DNA of 44,743 bases from Stenotrophomonas sp. 278 (GTDB taxonomy: Bacteria; Pseudomonadota; Gammaproteobacteria; Xanthomonadales; Xanthomonadaceae): NCBI RefSeq assembly GCF_003935715.1, contig NZ_RHPP01000019.1:1-44743 (forward strand). The letters are read 5' to 3'. The position numbers and the translations under genes are program-made. Position 1 is the stretch's first letter, and every line of letters begins with the position of its first letter. The notes beneath the pieces are model-generated. The model did not search any database and was not told where the DNA came from. It worked only from the letters and a program-made list of their open reading frames with translations. Below are positions 24,155 to 37,327 of this stretch, piece after piece.

Positions 24155-25735
24155 ATGCCGATCGAACGTATCGTCATCGACAACTTCAAGTCGTTTCGCC
24201 ATCTGGACCTGCCCCTCAATGCCCACATGAACCTGGTGGTGGGCGACAACGAGGTCGGTAAATCCACCCTGCTGGAGGCCATCCACGCGGTGGTCACCGG
24301 CCAGCTGCATGGGCGCAATCTTGCCTACGAGCTCACGCCCTACCTGTTCCACCAGCCCACGGTGCAGGAGTACTTGGGAGCGCTTGCCACGGGCACGCCG
24401 GCCTCGCCGCCACGGATCTCCATCGAAGCCTATCTGGGCGCCGACGCCGCGCTGGCGTCGTTACGCGGCACCAACAACTCCCTGCGTCTGGATACCGCCG
24501 GCATCCGGCTGCTGGTCGAGCTCAACGACGACTACCGCGAGGAGTTCAACGCCTACCTGCAGCAGCACCAGGGCGCGGTCAGCCTGCCGGTGGAGTACTA
24601 CACGGTGCGCTGGTACTCCTTCGCCAACAATGGCGTCACCGCCCGTAGTATTCCGTTCGACTCGACCATCATCGACACGCACGGCATCAAGACCTTGTCC
24701 GGTGCCGATCGCTATATCGCCGGCATCATCGAGCAGGCACTGACGCCTGCGCAGCGCGTCTCGCTGTCGCTGAGCTTCCGCCGCATGCGGCAGAGCTTTT
24801 CCGAAGAAGCGGATGTGGCAGCGATCAATGCCTACTTGACCGAGCACACCGGGGACATCAGCCACAGGGCATTGACGGTAGGCGTGGACACATCGTCGCG
24901 CTCAACGTGGGAAACCAGCCTGTCACCCTACCTGGATGAGCTCCCGTTCACCCAGGCCGGCAAGGGCGAGCAAAGCGCGGTGAAGATGAAGCTGGCGATG
25001 CACGCGGCCGGCGCGGCTCACGTGCTGCTGATCGAGGAGCCGGAGAACCATCTGTCCTATTCCAGCATGACCCAGCTGATCGACAAGATTGCGGCCCTCT
25101 CCACCGCCCAGCAGGTGATCATCGCCACCCACAGCAGCTTCGTGTTGAACAAGCTGGGCGTGGACAACGTGATCCTGTTCAGCGCGCAAGGCCAGATGAA
25201 GCTGGACCAGCTGCCCAGCGATACCCACGACTATTTCATGAAGCTGCCGGGCCACGACACGCTGCGGTTGATCCTGGCCAAGCAGGCGATCCTGGTGGAA
25301 GGCCCTTCCGACGAACTGATCGTGCAGCGTGCCTACAGTGACCATCACGGCGTGGCGCCGATGGCTCACGGCGTAGACATCATTTCGGTCAAGTCGTTGG
25401 CATTCAAACGCTTCTTGCAGATTGCCGATCGACTGAGGATTCAGGCCAAGGTGATCACCGACAACGACGGTGATATCGCAGTTGTGCAAGAGCGCTATGC
25501 CGAGCACATCAACGCGATCTATTACGATTCCGACGAGAGCGCCCCTTCGCTGGAAGAGCAGCTGATCAAAGCCAACTCGCTGGCCGAACTCAATACCGTG
25601 CTGGGCAAGGCCTTTGCCGATGAGGTGGCGCTGCTCAAGTACATGAAGGGCCATAAGACCGATACGGCCTTGGCGATTTTCAATAGCCCGCACTCGATCA
25701 GGTTCCCGGACTATGTCCAGCGTGCCATCACCTAA
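24155..25735 (+). CDS. gajA: Gabija-like GajA, OLD-family ATPase/TOPRIM nuclease
   Basis: 526 aa. The ABC-type ATPase half has Walker A GDNEVGKST (residues 30-38), a signature-like region near 265-280 and Walker B LLIEEPENH (catalytic Glu 295), followed by an H-loop ATHSS. The C-terminal TOPRIM half has VEGPSDE (Glu 382) and TDNDGD (Asp 436, Asp 438), the metal-binding residues of OLD nucleases. ATG at 24155 has AGGA seven bases upstream. It overlaps by 23 bases a UvrD/Rep-type helicase gene, the gene pair that defines Gabija. In Gabija GajA assembles with GajB and cuts or nicks invading DNA when nucleotides fall. It is shorter than typical GajA (about 580 aa). Confidence 0.8.
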   Translation: MPIERIVIDNFKSFRHLDLPLNAHMNLVVGDNEVGKSTLLEAIHAVVTGQLHGRNLAYELTPYLFHQPTVQEYLGALATGTPASPPRISIEAYLGADAALASLRGTNNSLRLDTAGIRLLVELNDDYREEFNAYLQQHQGAVSLPVEYYTVRWYSFANNGVTARSIPFDSTIIDTHGIKTLSGADRYIAGIIEQALTPAQRVSLSLSFRRMRQSFSEEADVAAINAYLTEHTGDISHRALTVGVDTSSRSTWETSLSPYLDELPFTQAGKGEQSAVKMKLAMHAAGAAHVLLIEEPENHLSYSSMTQLIDKIAALSTAQQVIIATHSSFVLNKLGVDNVILFSAQGQMKLDQLPSDTHDYFMKLPGHDTLRLILAKQAILVEGPSDELIVQRAYSDHHGVAPMAHGVDIISVKSLAFKRFLQIADRLRIQAKVITDNDGDIAVVQERYAEHINAIYYDSDESAPSLEEQLIKANSLAELNTVLGKAFADEVALLKYMKGHKTDTALAIFNSPHSIRFPDYVQRAIT

Positions 25736-26810
25736 CCGGGTCCTGCTCTCGGCAGCCGGCTCGGGCAAGACCACGTTGCTGGTCCGGCAGGCCTTGGAGC
25801 GACCTGAGCGCCGCATCGCGATTGTCACCTACACGCTGGAAAACCTGGAAGAGATCCGGCGCTCGTTTGAGGCCCACGCAGGCGCGGTCCCCGCGCATGT
25901 CACCTTGCACAGCTGGTATGGCTTTCTGCTGCGCCAGTGCATTCGCCCGTACCAGGCTGCGCTTTGCCCTGAGCCTCGCATCGAGACCATCCTGTTCGTA
26001 GAAGGTGTCACCAACAACCGCGCCCCACGCACCCAGGTGGCGCGCCACTACCTGGCGGGCAACCGGATGTATTCGGACCGAGCGGCCGATTTCGCTGTGC
26101 GCTGCGATGAGCTGACCCAAGGCCAGGTCGTGGCGCGATTGGCGGCGATGTACGACGAGCTCTACATCGACGAAGTCCAGGATCTGGCCGGCTTTGATCT
26201 GGATCTGGTCGAACGGCTGTTGAAGAGCGAGATTGCCATCACGTTGGTAGGCGATACGCGCCAAGCCACGTATGCGACCAACTATGCGCAAAGGTACAGC
26301 CAATACCGTGGTCCGAATCTGGCAGCGCTGTTTCAGATTTGGGAGGCCGACGGCTTATGCCGGCTGGATCACCGCCTCACCAGTCTGCGCTGCGTCCAGG
26401 CCCTGTGCGATATGGCTGACACGCTCTATCCGCAGATGCCGCGGACCCAATCAGGCAATGGCGAGGTCACCGGACACGATGGCATCTACCTCGTCGCTCC
26501 AGGGGATGTGGCCGCGTACATGCAGGAGTTCGCCCCCACCGTGCTCCGGCATGACCGGCGGCAGGCGTGCGACGGACTGCCGGCGGTGAACTTTGGGCAG
26601 TGCAAGGGCCGCACCTACAGTCGGGTCCTCATCTTTCCGAACGGGCCGTTGACGCAGTACCTGCGCACGGCCGATGCAGCGCGTATCACCGCGCCGCCGA
26701 AATACTACGTGGCCTTCACCCGGGCGCGGCAAAGCGTGGCCTTTGTGTATGCCGGCGCGTGCGCGTTGCCGGGTCATCAGCTCTATGCGCCTGCCAGCGC
26801 AGACGCATAG
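25713..26810 (+). CDS. gajB: Gabija-like GajB, compact UvrD/Rep helicase
   Basis: 365 aa superfamily 1 helicase-like protein. Walker A SAAGSGKTTLL is at residues 13-23 (Lys 19), very near the N-terminus. Motif II is LYIDEVQD (Asp 153 to Asp 157), motif III LVGDTRQATY, motif IV near LDHRLTSL, motif V-like FGQCKGRTYSRVLIF and motif VI YYVAFTRARQS. Typical GajB is about 490 aa; the 2B-type insert between motifs IV and V is much reduced. The start lies inside gajA, so the genes are coupled. It should sense DNA ends or ssDNA and activate GajA. The alternative is a related OLD-UvrD defence pair not strictly Gabija. Confidence 0.8.
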   Translation: MSSVPSPNRVLLSAAGSGKTTLLVRQALERPERRIAIVTYTLENLEEIRRSFEAHAGAVPAHVTLHSWYGFLLRQCIRPYQAALCPEPRIETILFVEGVTNNRAPRTQVARHYLAGNRMYSDRAADFAVRCDELTQGQVVARLAAMYDELYIDEVQDLAGFDLDLVERLLKSEIAITLVGDTRQATYATNYAQRYSQYRGPNLAALFQIWEADGLCRLDHRLTSLRCVQALCDMADTLYPQMPRTQSGNGEVTGHDGIYLVAPGDVAAYMQEFAPTVLRHDRRQACDGLPAVNFGQCKGRTYSRVLIFPNGPLTQYLRTADAARITAPPKYYVAFTRARQSVAFVYAGACALPGHQLYAPASADA

Positions 26811-26825
26811 AGCCAGGGGCTGCGA

Positions 26826-31244
<4,419 letters not shown>

Positions 31245-31248
<4 letters not shown>

Positions 31249-32522
31249 GGGGTCTCTCCGGTGGAAGCAGCCGCCGGCGGCGCGACAAGCGCTTGGCCGG
31301 TCAGGCGTTGAATTTCGATCAGGGCGCGCTGCGCATCGAGCGCCACGTCCAGCTGCTGCTGGGCCATGGCCGTGCGTTCGGACTGCAGCTGTGCCCATTC
31401 CAGGTAGCTGATCGCGCCGGCGCGATAGGCGCGCTCGGCGGCCTTCTCAGCCCGGGCCAACTTCGGCAGCACCTCGCCTTGCAGCCGTGCCACCTCGGCC
31501 TGCGCCACGGTGTAGCGACCATGGGCTTCGACCAGCGTGGAATACAGCGACAGGCCCTTGGCCTCGCGCTCGATCGTCAGAACCTCCAGCTCGGCTTCGC
31601 CGGCGCGGATCTCCGGCTGCGCGCGGCTGCGGCTGCCCAGTGGCATGGACAGGCTGGCCACCAGCGCGGTGTCGTCAGTCTCCTGCAGGCGGCGCACGCC
31701 CAGCTGCCACGACAAGTCCGGCGAGGCCGCCGAACGCGCCAGCTGCAGTCGTGCCTGCGCGATCCGGCGGGCATCGGCAAACTGCGCCAACTCGGGAGTG
31801 CGCTCCAATTCCTCGGCCAGCGACTGCATGGACGCGATCGCCGGCAGGGTCATGGGATCCGCCGCGGCCACCTCGAAGCTCGGAGCACGTTCGCCCCAGA
31901 GGGCAGCAAGGTGCTGCCGGGCGGCAATGCGCTGCTGCTCGGCCCGATCACGGGTCAACTCTGCTCTCGCCAGTGCTGCTTGTGCGGTGAGCATCACCGA
32001 TTCGGGAGACGCGCCAGCCTGCAGGCGCTGCCGGGCAGCGGCGACGGTCCGCTGGCGCTGGCCGACATCCATGTTCGTCAGGCTGCGTTGCCGGTCGGCA
32101 CCGACAACGGCCAAATAGCGCTGCGCCGTCTCGGCGAGCAGGTCCAGCCGCCTGGTCTCGCGCTGCACGGCCAGTGCATCAATCCGGCTTTGGGCCAAGG
32201 TGCGGCGGGCGTCGAGCTTGCCGCCGCGCTCCAGGACCGAGCTCAGGCTCAAGGTCAACTCCGCGCTGTCCAGGCCACGGGCCGCGCCCGTGCCCAGCGC
32301 ATTTTCAACCTCCGCCCCCAACGTCCACGGTGGCCGCTGCACGGCCTGGTCGCGCTCGGCAGCGAGCACCGTGGCTCGCGCATCGACCAGGCGCAGCTCG
32401 GGGTGGGTTTGGGCCACGCGTGCAAACGCGTCGTCCAAGGTCATCAGCTCTTCTGCTGTCGCCGGCGTTGCCGCCGCGCTCAACAGTAGCCACGCGGCCA
32501 GGGCCGCCAATCGCACATGCAT
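31245..32522 (-). CDS. czcC: CzcC TolC-family outer membrane channel
   Basis: 425 aa. The signal peptide is residues 1-24 (cut after ATA), followed by two outer-membrane efflux repeats with long coiled-coil helices (HPELRLVDARATVLAAERDQA, and in the second half RAEKAAERAYRAGAISYLE). The central RDRAEQQRIAARQHLAALWGE is typical of CzcC. ATG at 32522 (MHVRLAALAAWLLL) is chosen for the signal. The stop overlaps czcB. It gives the outer-membrane exit of the czc system. Confidence 0.87.
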
Positions 32523-32577
32523 GAAGTACTCCAGAATTTTCGATAGCCAACAGGGATCCGGCGCACGCCGGCGCGCA

Positions 32578-32934
32578 TCACCCTGCGATCGGCGGCCGGA
32601 ACGGCGCGAGCAGGTGCTCATGCCGATATCTGTCCGCATGGGCTGTCGCCGACGGCCAATGCCGGCCGATATGAGCAATGGCCAACACTATTTCTGGAGC
32701 CGGCGCGGCCTGGCTACAGCACAGCACCAGCTGCTGTAGCCGGTGCAGCGCGGCGTCTACGCCACGCTCGGAAGCTGGTGATGCCACTGCCGGGTCATGG
32801 TCGGCCGCGGCCAGATGGGTTTGAGCATGGAGCTCGCCAACCACTGCCAGCACCGGCTGCGTCACAAGGCCCACGGCCAAGTGCGCCAGCAGCAGCCAGC
32901 GCAGGCCACAGCTCAGCCGGCCAAGCGCTGTCAT
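32578..32934 (-). CDS. CzcI-like small periplasmic protein
   Basis: 118 aa. The hydrophobic N-terminus (residues 10-30, ending VLA) is a probable signal peptide. The remainder has many His residues (HAQTHLAAADHD, AIAHIGRHW, HADRYRHEH) and a CC pair. Position directly before czcC and this composition match CzcI-type proteins, small periplasmic regulators of czc operons, but sequence conservation in this group is low. ATG at 32934 overlaps the CDF gene stop (ATGA at 32931-32934). Confidence 0.6.
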   Translation of the reverse strand: MTALGRLSCGLRWLLLAHLAVGLVTQPVLAVVGELHAQTHLAAADHDPAVASPASERGVDAALHRLQQLVLCCSQAAPAPEIVLAIAHIGRHWPSATAHADRYRHEHLLAPFRPPIAG

Positions 32935-33548
32935 GCAGGCGTTTTGCGCGCGTCGGCACGCGCCCGGCGAGCATCACCCAAGATCTCGAAAGCCTCCTTG
33001 ATCACATACAGGCCGATCAGGGTGCCGATCACGAAATCCGGGTAGGGGCTGGCCAGCCACCACACCAACAGGCCGGCCAGAATCACCCCAACGTTGGCCA
33101 CCACATCGGCGCGGGTAAACAGCCAGGTCGCTCGCAGATGCACTTCGCCAGACTTCAAGGGGGCGAGCATACGGAGCACCTTCAGGTTCACGGCCAGCGA
33201 GACCAGAGCGGTACCGATCATCCAACCGCTGACCGGCTCGGCGCCGTACATCACCCGGCGGCCGACTTCGACCAGCACGCCTACGCCCAGCACCAGCAGC
33301 ACGCTGCCACTGACCCACGCGGCGTTGGCCTTGAAGCGCGCCGTGCGCCCGATAGCGACCAGGCCAATGGCATAGGCGGTGGCGTCAGACAGCATGTCCA
33401 GCGCGTCAGCCAGCAGCCCGGTGGAATGGGCAATCCAGCCGGCAATGCCGCCGATCACGGCCATCGCTGCATTCAGGACCAAGGCGATCCAGAGGATGCG
33501 TCGCTCCTCCTTGTTCTTGGCTTCGTGGTGGCACCCGCAATCACTCAT
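32931..33548 (-). CDS. CDF cation transporter lacking the C-terminal domain
   Basis: 205 aa with six transmembrane segments. The N-terminus is metal-rich (SDCGCHHEAKN). In TM2 the metal site reads LADALDMLSDA, so Asp takes the place of the usual His. In TM5 it reads FTRADVVANVGVI, with Asn where Asp is normal. It ends soon after TM6 (DFVIGTLIGLYVIKEAFEIL plus a basic tail), without the cytosolic dimerisation domain of about 80 residues. A separate protein resembling that domain is encoded at the far end of the operon. It exports divalent cations to the periplasm for CzcCBA. It lies 24 bases after pbrT. Confidence 0.82.
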   Translation of the reverse strand: MSDCGCHHEAKNKEERRILWIALVLNAAMAVIGGIAGWIAHSTGLLADALDMLSDATAYAIGLVAIGRTARFKANAAWVSGSVLLVLGVGVLVEVGRRVMYGAEPVSGWMIGTALVSLAVNLKVLRMLAPLKSGEVHLRATWLFTRADVVANVGVILAGLLVWWLASPYPDFVIGTLIGLYVIKEAFEILGDARRARADARKTPA

Positions 33549-33572
33549 GTCTTGGTCCTCTGCTGTGTTGTT

Positions 33573-35540
33573 TCATTGCTTGTTTGCGCCTGGCTGTCTA
33601 CGCACACCGGAACGGGCATTGGCGAGGAACCCCACGATGGCGGCGGTGCCTACCAATACCTGCGCCAGCAGCGACTGCCAGGTGGGATACAGGCCGATCC
33701 ACTCGATGCGCGGCAACGCGAGCGGTGTTTGAGAGATCCAGCCCGCTTCCTGCAACGCGGCCACGCCTTTACCGATCAGGATGACCGCCATCACCGCGAT
33801 GAGAATCGAGCTGATCGAAAAGAACCGGCCAATCGGCAGCCGCCTGCTCATGCGCAGCATCCAGTACGCCACCGCAGCCAACACCGCGATTCCCGCCGCC
33901 AGGCCTGCGAGGATGGCGGTGGACGCCTGATCGCTCCACATCGCGATGTAGAACAAGATCGTCTCAAACACCTCGCGGTACACCGCGACAAAGGCCAGCA
34001 TGAACAGGAAAACAGCCGAGCGCCGTGTCAGCGCAGTCGTCAGCTTGGCGTGCAGGTACTCCTGCCACCGCCCTGCAAGGCTCTTTTGGTGCATCCAGAT
34101 GCCTACGCTGAGCAGGACAGCGGCAGCGAACAAGGCCGAGACGCCCTCAGTGACTTCCCGGTTCGCACCGCTGATATCAACAAAGTAAGTGGCCACCGCC
34201 CAGGTAGCTGCGCCTGCCAACAACGCGCAGATCCAACCCGCATGCACATACGGCAACACATCAGACCGCTCGGCTTTACGCAAGAACGCCACGATACCAA
34301 TCACGATCAGCAGCGCTTCCAGTCCTTCGCGTACCAAGATGGTAAAGCTGCCTAGAAACGCGGTGCTGGCGCCTATTCGGGTGTCCTGCAGCGCCACGTC
34401 CGCGCGATCAAACAGCTGGGCAATTTGCGCTGCCTGCCCGGCAACGTCAGCCGCGGGCGCATGCTGATCCAGCTGCGCGCGGTAGCCTGCCATGGCCGTC
34501 TCGATCTCTCGCAGCAATGACGGATTGCGCGTGGCCAGCGTGGGTTCAAGCGGCTCTACACCATCCAGATAGGACGAGAGCGCAAGCTTTTTGGCTTGAG
34601 CCAGGTCCTCATCAGCGTAAGCGCGCTGGCTGGCGGCCAGTCGCTGCCGCGCCACCGCAAAGCGATCGGCTCCTGGTACCGCTTCGTTTACTACCTGTGG
34701 CTGCGAACGCAGGTAGGCGATGATCGCGTTTGCCTGATCGGCGGGCATCGTGGTGGCAAGATCGGCCTCTCGCGTGCGTGTCAGCGCTTCGAGCGAGGGA
34801 ATGTGCGTATGGGCCTCGGCACTGGTGCGCCATAACGCCTCACCTTGAGCCTTGGCTTGCGAGGAGTACCCCAAGCTGCCCACATAGAATGCCAACGCCC
34901 AGCGATCACTTTCTGACAGCCCAGAGAAGCTGACCATGCCGGTACCCGGCACACCCTGGGAAATGACCTCGTACAACGACAGCGGCGTTCGCTGCGCGGC
35001 GCGAGTGGCATCGGTGAACGCGATCGGCGGCGGACTTAACGCTTGCGCGGCGGGGCCATCACCGTGACCTGTGGGGCCGTGACAGGCCGCGCACTGCTGG
35101 CTGTAGATGGACGCGGCCTGGGAGGTCTTCGGCGCGCTCGCCGGAACAGCGCCGATCGGGTAGCGGGCCAACAGCGTCGTGCCGAGCCCGCGCGCCAACG
35201 TTGCCACTTGCGCCGGGTCGGCCTTCTCTGCCACCGCCTGGACCAGGCGGTCGGCCTGGGCCGTCAGCTCCTGCTGGTTCTGGCCACTGGGCAATGCTGC
35301 CAGCTGACTGCGCACGGCGCCGGCAAACTCGCTCATTTCGGCGTATTCGTTGGGGGCAATTACGCGACCGGCCTGGACCGCGCCGGGGTAGTCGACCGCG
35401 ATGTAATCGAGCATCTGCCAGGTTTGGCGCAGGTCTGCTGCGGCAGGCTCCGCCTGAGCAGAAGCGGGCAGAACCCAGCCGATCAGCAAGGCAATCAGGC
35501 AGTAGCGAATCAAGGCGATGGGCAGTGGCATGGTCGTCAC
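33573..35540 (-). CDS. pbrT: PbrT-like FTR1 permease with cytochrome c domain
   Basis: 655 aa. The signal peptide (residues 1-29) is followed by a periplasmic helical region and a cytochrome c domain with CAACHG near residues 155-160. Then comes an FTR1/iron-permease membrane part with seven segments, containing REGLEALLIV and REVFETI, the paired REXXE motifs that bind ferric-type ions. This composition is that of PbrT, the uptake permease of the Cupriavidus pbr lead operon, and also of iron permeases fused to cytochromes. The adjacent divergent MerR regulator of PbrR/CadR type favours PbrT. It is the first gene behind the MerR promoter at 35580-35610. Confidence 0.82.
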   Translation of the reverse strand: MTTMPLPIALIRYCLIALLIGWVLPASAQAEPAAADLRQTWQMLDYIAVDYPGAVQAGRVIAPNEYAEMSEFAGAVRSQLAALPSGQNQQELTAQADRLVQAVAEKADPAQVATLARGLGTTLLARYPIGAVPASAPKTSQAASIYSQQCAACHGPTGHGDGPAAQALSPPPIAFTDATRAAQRTPLSLYEVISQGVPGTGMVSFSGLSESDRWALAFYVGSLGYSSQAKAQGEALWRTSAEAHTHIPSLEALTRTREADLATTMPADQANAIIAYLRSQPQVVNEAVPGADRFAVARQRLAASQRAYADEDLAQAKKLALSSYLDGVEPLEPTLATRNPSLLREIETAMAGYRAQLDQHAPAADVAGQAAQIAQLFDRADVALQDTRIGASTAFLGSFTILVREGLEALLIVIGIVAFLRKAERSDVLPYVHAGWICALLAGAATWAVATYFVDISGANREVTEGVSALFAAAVLLSVGIWMHQKSLAGRWQEYLHAKLTTALTRRSAVFLFMLAFVAVYREVFETILFYIAMWSDQASTAILAGLAAGIAVLAAVAYWMLRMSRRLPIGRFFSISSILIAVMAVILIGKGVAALQEAGWISQTPLALPRIEWIGLYPTWQSLLAQVLVGTAAIVGFLANARSGVRRQPGANKQ

Positions 35541-35579
35541 ATGCAGCGCCGCGGCCGGAGTGGCGGCGGATACGGGTTC

Positions 35580-35610
35580 AGCGTAAAGTCCGTAGCTACT
35601 ACGGAGTCAA
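35580..35610 (-). promoter_or_regulatory. MerR-type operator/promoter of the pbrT-czc operon
   Basis: Read leftwards: -35 TTGACT (35610-35605), 19 bases containing the dyad CCGTAG-TAG-CTACGG (35604-35590), then TACGCT (35585-35580). The long spacer with an internal dyad is the MerR-activated geometry, and the dyad resembles PbrR/CadR/ZntR operators. It lies between the pbrT start (35540) and the merR start (35622), so binding would also affect the rightward genes. Confidence 0.75.
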
Positions 35611-35621
35611 GCGTACTACGA

Positions 35622-36035
35622 ATGAAAATCAGTGAGGCTGCCGACGCCAGCGGATGCCACTTGGAGACGATTCGCTATTACGAGCGGATCGGGTTGCTGC
35701 CGCGCCCGGGGCGCACGGGCAACGGCTACCGGGTCTATGGCCCGGCCGACATCGAGCGGCTGCGCTTCATTGCGCGTGGCCGGGACCTGGGCTTCAGCCT
35801 GGAGGAGGTCCGCAGCCTGCTGCAGCTGGCCGGCGATGAGGAGCTTTCGTGCGGGGACGTGGACCGGTTGGCCCGCAGCCATCTGGCCGACGTGCGCGCC
35901 CGCATGGCCGACCTGCAGCGCATGGCCAGCGAGCTGGAACGGGTGATTGCCAGTTGCCATGGCGGGCAGCGGGCGGAATGCACCATCCTGTCGACGCTGC
36001 GCCAGACGACCTCGGTGGAGGCCACGCGCCAGTGA
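35622..36035 (+). CDS. MerR-family regulator, PbrR/CadR/ZntR type
   Basis: 137 aa. The N-terminal winged helix-turn-helix is MKISEAADASGCHLETIRYYERIGLL. A long dimerisation helix follows, and the metal-binding cysteines are Cys 77 (SCGDVDRL), Cys 112 and Cys 120 (SCHGGQRAECTIL). This three-Cys set is typical of sensors for Pb, Cd and Zn, not Cu. ATG at 35622 is the family start. The TGA at 36033-36035 overlaps the GTG start of the recombinase at 36032 (GTGA), so the two genes are translationally coupled. Confidence 0.88.
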   Translation: MKISEAADASGCHLETIRYYERIGLLPRPGRTGNGYRVYGPADIERLRFIARGRDLGFSLEEVRSLLQLAGDEELSCGDVDRLARSHLADVRARMADLQRMASELERVIASCHGGQRAECTILSTLRQTTSVEATRQ

Positions 36036-37303
36036 CCGAACTGGACCGCTACCTCGATGCGGCCACGCGCCAGAACACGGTGCGCAGCTATGCGTCGGCG
36101 CTGCGGCACTTCGAGGTTGAATGGCAAGGCCACCTCCCAGCGACACCTGACAGCGTGGCCCGGTACCTGGCCGCTTATGCGCAGACCTTGGCGACCAGCA
36201 CCCTCCGCCAACGTCTGGCGGCCATCGCCTCTTGGCACCGCGACCACGGCTTTGTCGACCCGACCCGATCGCCGCTGGTGCGCAAGGTGCTCAAAGGCAT
36301 CCAGACCCTGCACCCGGGCCAGGTCAAGCAAGCCGCGCCGCTCCAGATTCGGCGGCTGGTCGAGCTCGATGACTGGCTGGCCGCGGCGATCGCTGCGGCA
36401 CATGCCCGGGGCGATGGGCCGGCGGCGCTGCGCCATCAACGAGACCGAGCGCTGGTGCTGCTCGGGTTCTGGCGGGGATTCCGTGGCGATGAACTGCTGC
36501 GTCTGGACGTGGCCCATCTCACGCTGGTGCCGGGACAGGGGATGACCTGCTTCTTGCCACGCAGCAAGGGTGATCGCCAAGCAGCCGGCGTCACCTACAA
36601 GGTGCCGGCGCTGTCGCGGTTATGTCCGGTGGAGGCGACCCAGGCGTGGCTGCAGGCGGCCGACCTGCAAGAAGGGCCGGTGTTTCGGGCAGTCAACCAA
36701 TGGGGCCAGGTGAGCGCCGAAGGCCTGCATCCCAACAGCTTGGTGCGCCTGCTGCGCGAGTTGCTGACCAGTGCAGGCTTTGCCGATGCGGGGCTCCACA
36801 GCAGCCATTCGTTGCGCCGCGGCTTTGCCAGCTGGGCCAACGACCAAGGCTGGGACATGAAGGCCTTGATGGAGTACGTGGGCTGGCGCGATGTGCAGTC
36901 GGCCATGCGTTACCTGGACGGGCGTGACCCGTTTGCCCGGGACCGCATTGAAGCAAGCCTGCCCAGTCCAACCGTGCCGGTACCGGCGATGGCACTGCCG
37001 GCGCCGGAGGGCAAATCGGCCCTGCAGCTGCGCCTGCGCATGGTGCTGACCCCGTTTGCCCGCACGGGCCGCGGCGCGGCCAAGGCCCGAGGCCGAATTG
37101 AAGAGATCTGCTTGGCCCCGTTCCAGGCTGTGCGCCTGAACACCGCCAGCAGCGAGTACCAGTTGACTGCTCCCACCGATCCCGAAAGGGATCTGGATGA
37201 AATCCTGGCCACGTTGCTCGATGACATGCACCGCATGGCCGATACGCACCAGTGCTTCCTGGAAGCGTCGCTCAGTACAGACGACGGCCGGCACTGGGAC
37301 TGA
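36032..37303 (+). CDS. tyrosine recombinase of the transposon (TnpI/TnpS-type)
   Basis: 423 aa from the GTG at 36032. The SAM-like N-terminal DNA-binding domain (residues 5-90) is followed by the catalytic domain with Arg 151 (RGDELL), His 259-x-x-Arg 262 (HSLRR) and nucleophile Tyr 294 (AMRYLDG). After the tyrosine it continues for about 125 residues (296-423), a long extension with a Pro-rich linker and an acidic helical end (DLDEILATLLDDMHRM). The gene precedes tnpA by 24 bases. In Tn3-family elements such recombinases resolve cointegrates in place of a serine resolvase. GTG 36032 is preferred because upstream sequence codes for MerR in another frame. Confidence 0.82.
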   Translation: MTELDRYLDAATRQNTVRSYASALRHFEVEWQGHLPATPDSVARYLAAYAQTLATSTLRQRLAAIASWHRDHGFVDPTRSPLVRKVLKGIQTLHPGQVKQAAPLQIRRLVELDDWLAAAIAAAHARGDGPAALRHQRDRALVLLGFWRGFRGDELLRLDVAHLTLVPGQGMTCFLPRSKGDRQAAGVTYKVPALSRLCPVEATQAWLQAADLQEGPVFRAVNQWGQVSAEGLHPNSLVRLLRELLTSAGFADAGLHSSHSLRRGFASWANDQGWDMKALMEYVGWRDVQSAMRYLDGRDPFARDRIEASLPSPTVPVPAMALPAPEGKSALQLRLRMVLTPFARTGRGAAKARGRIEEICLAPFQAVRLNTASSEYQLTAPTDPERDLDEILATLLDDMHRMADTHQCFLEASLSTDDGRHWD

Positions 37304-37327
37304 TCCCCCTCACACCCTCCGGATCCA

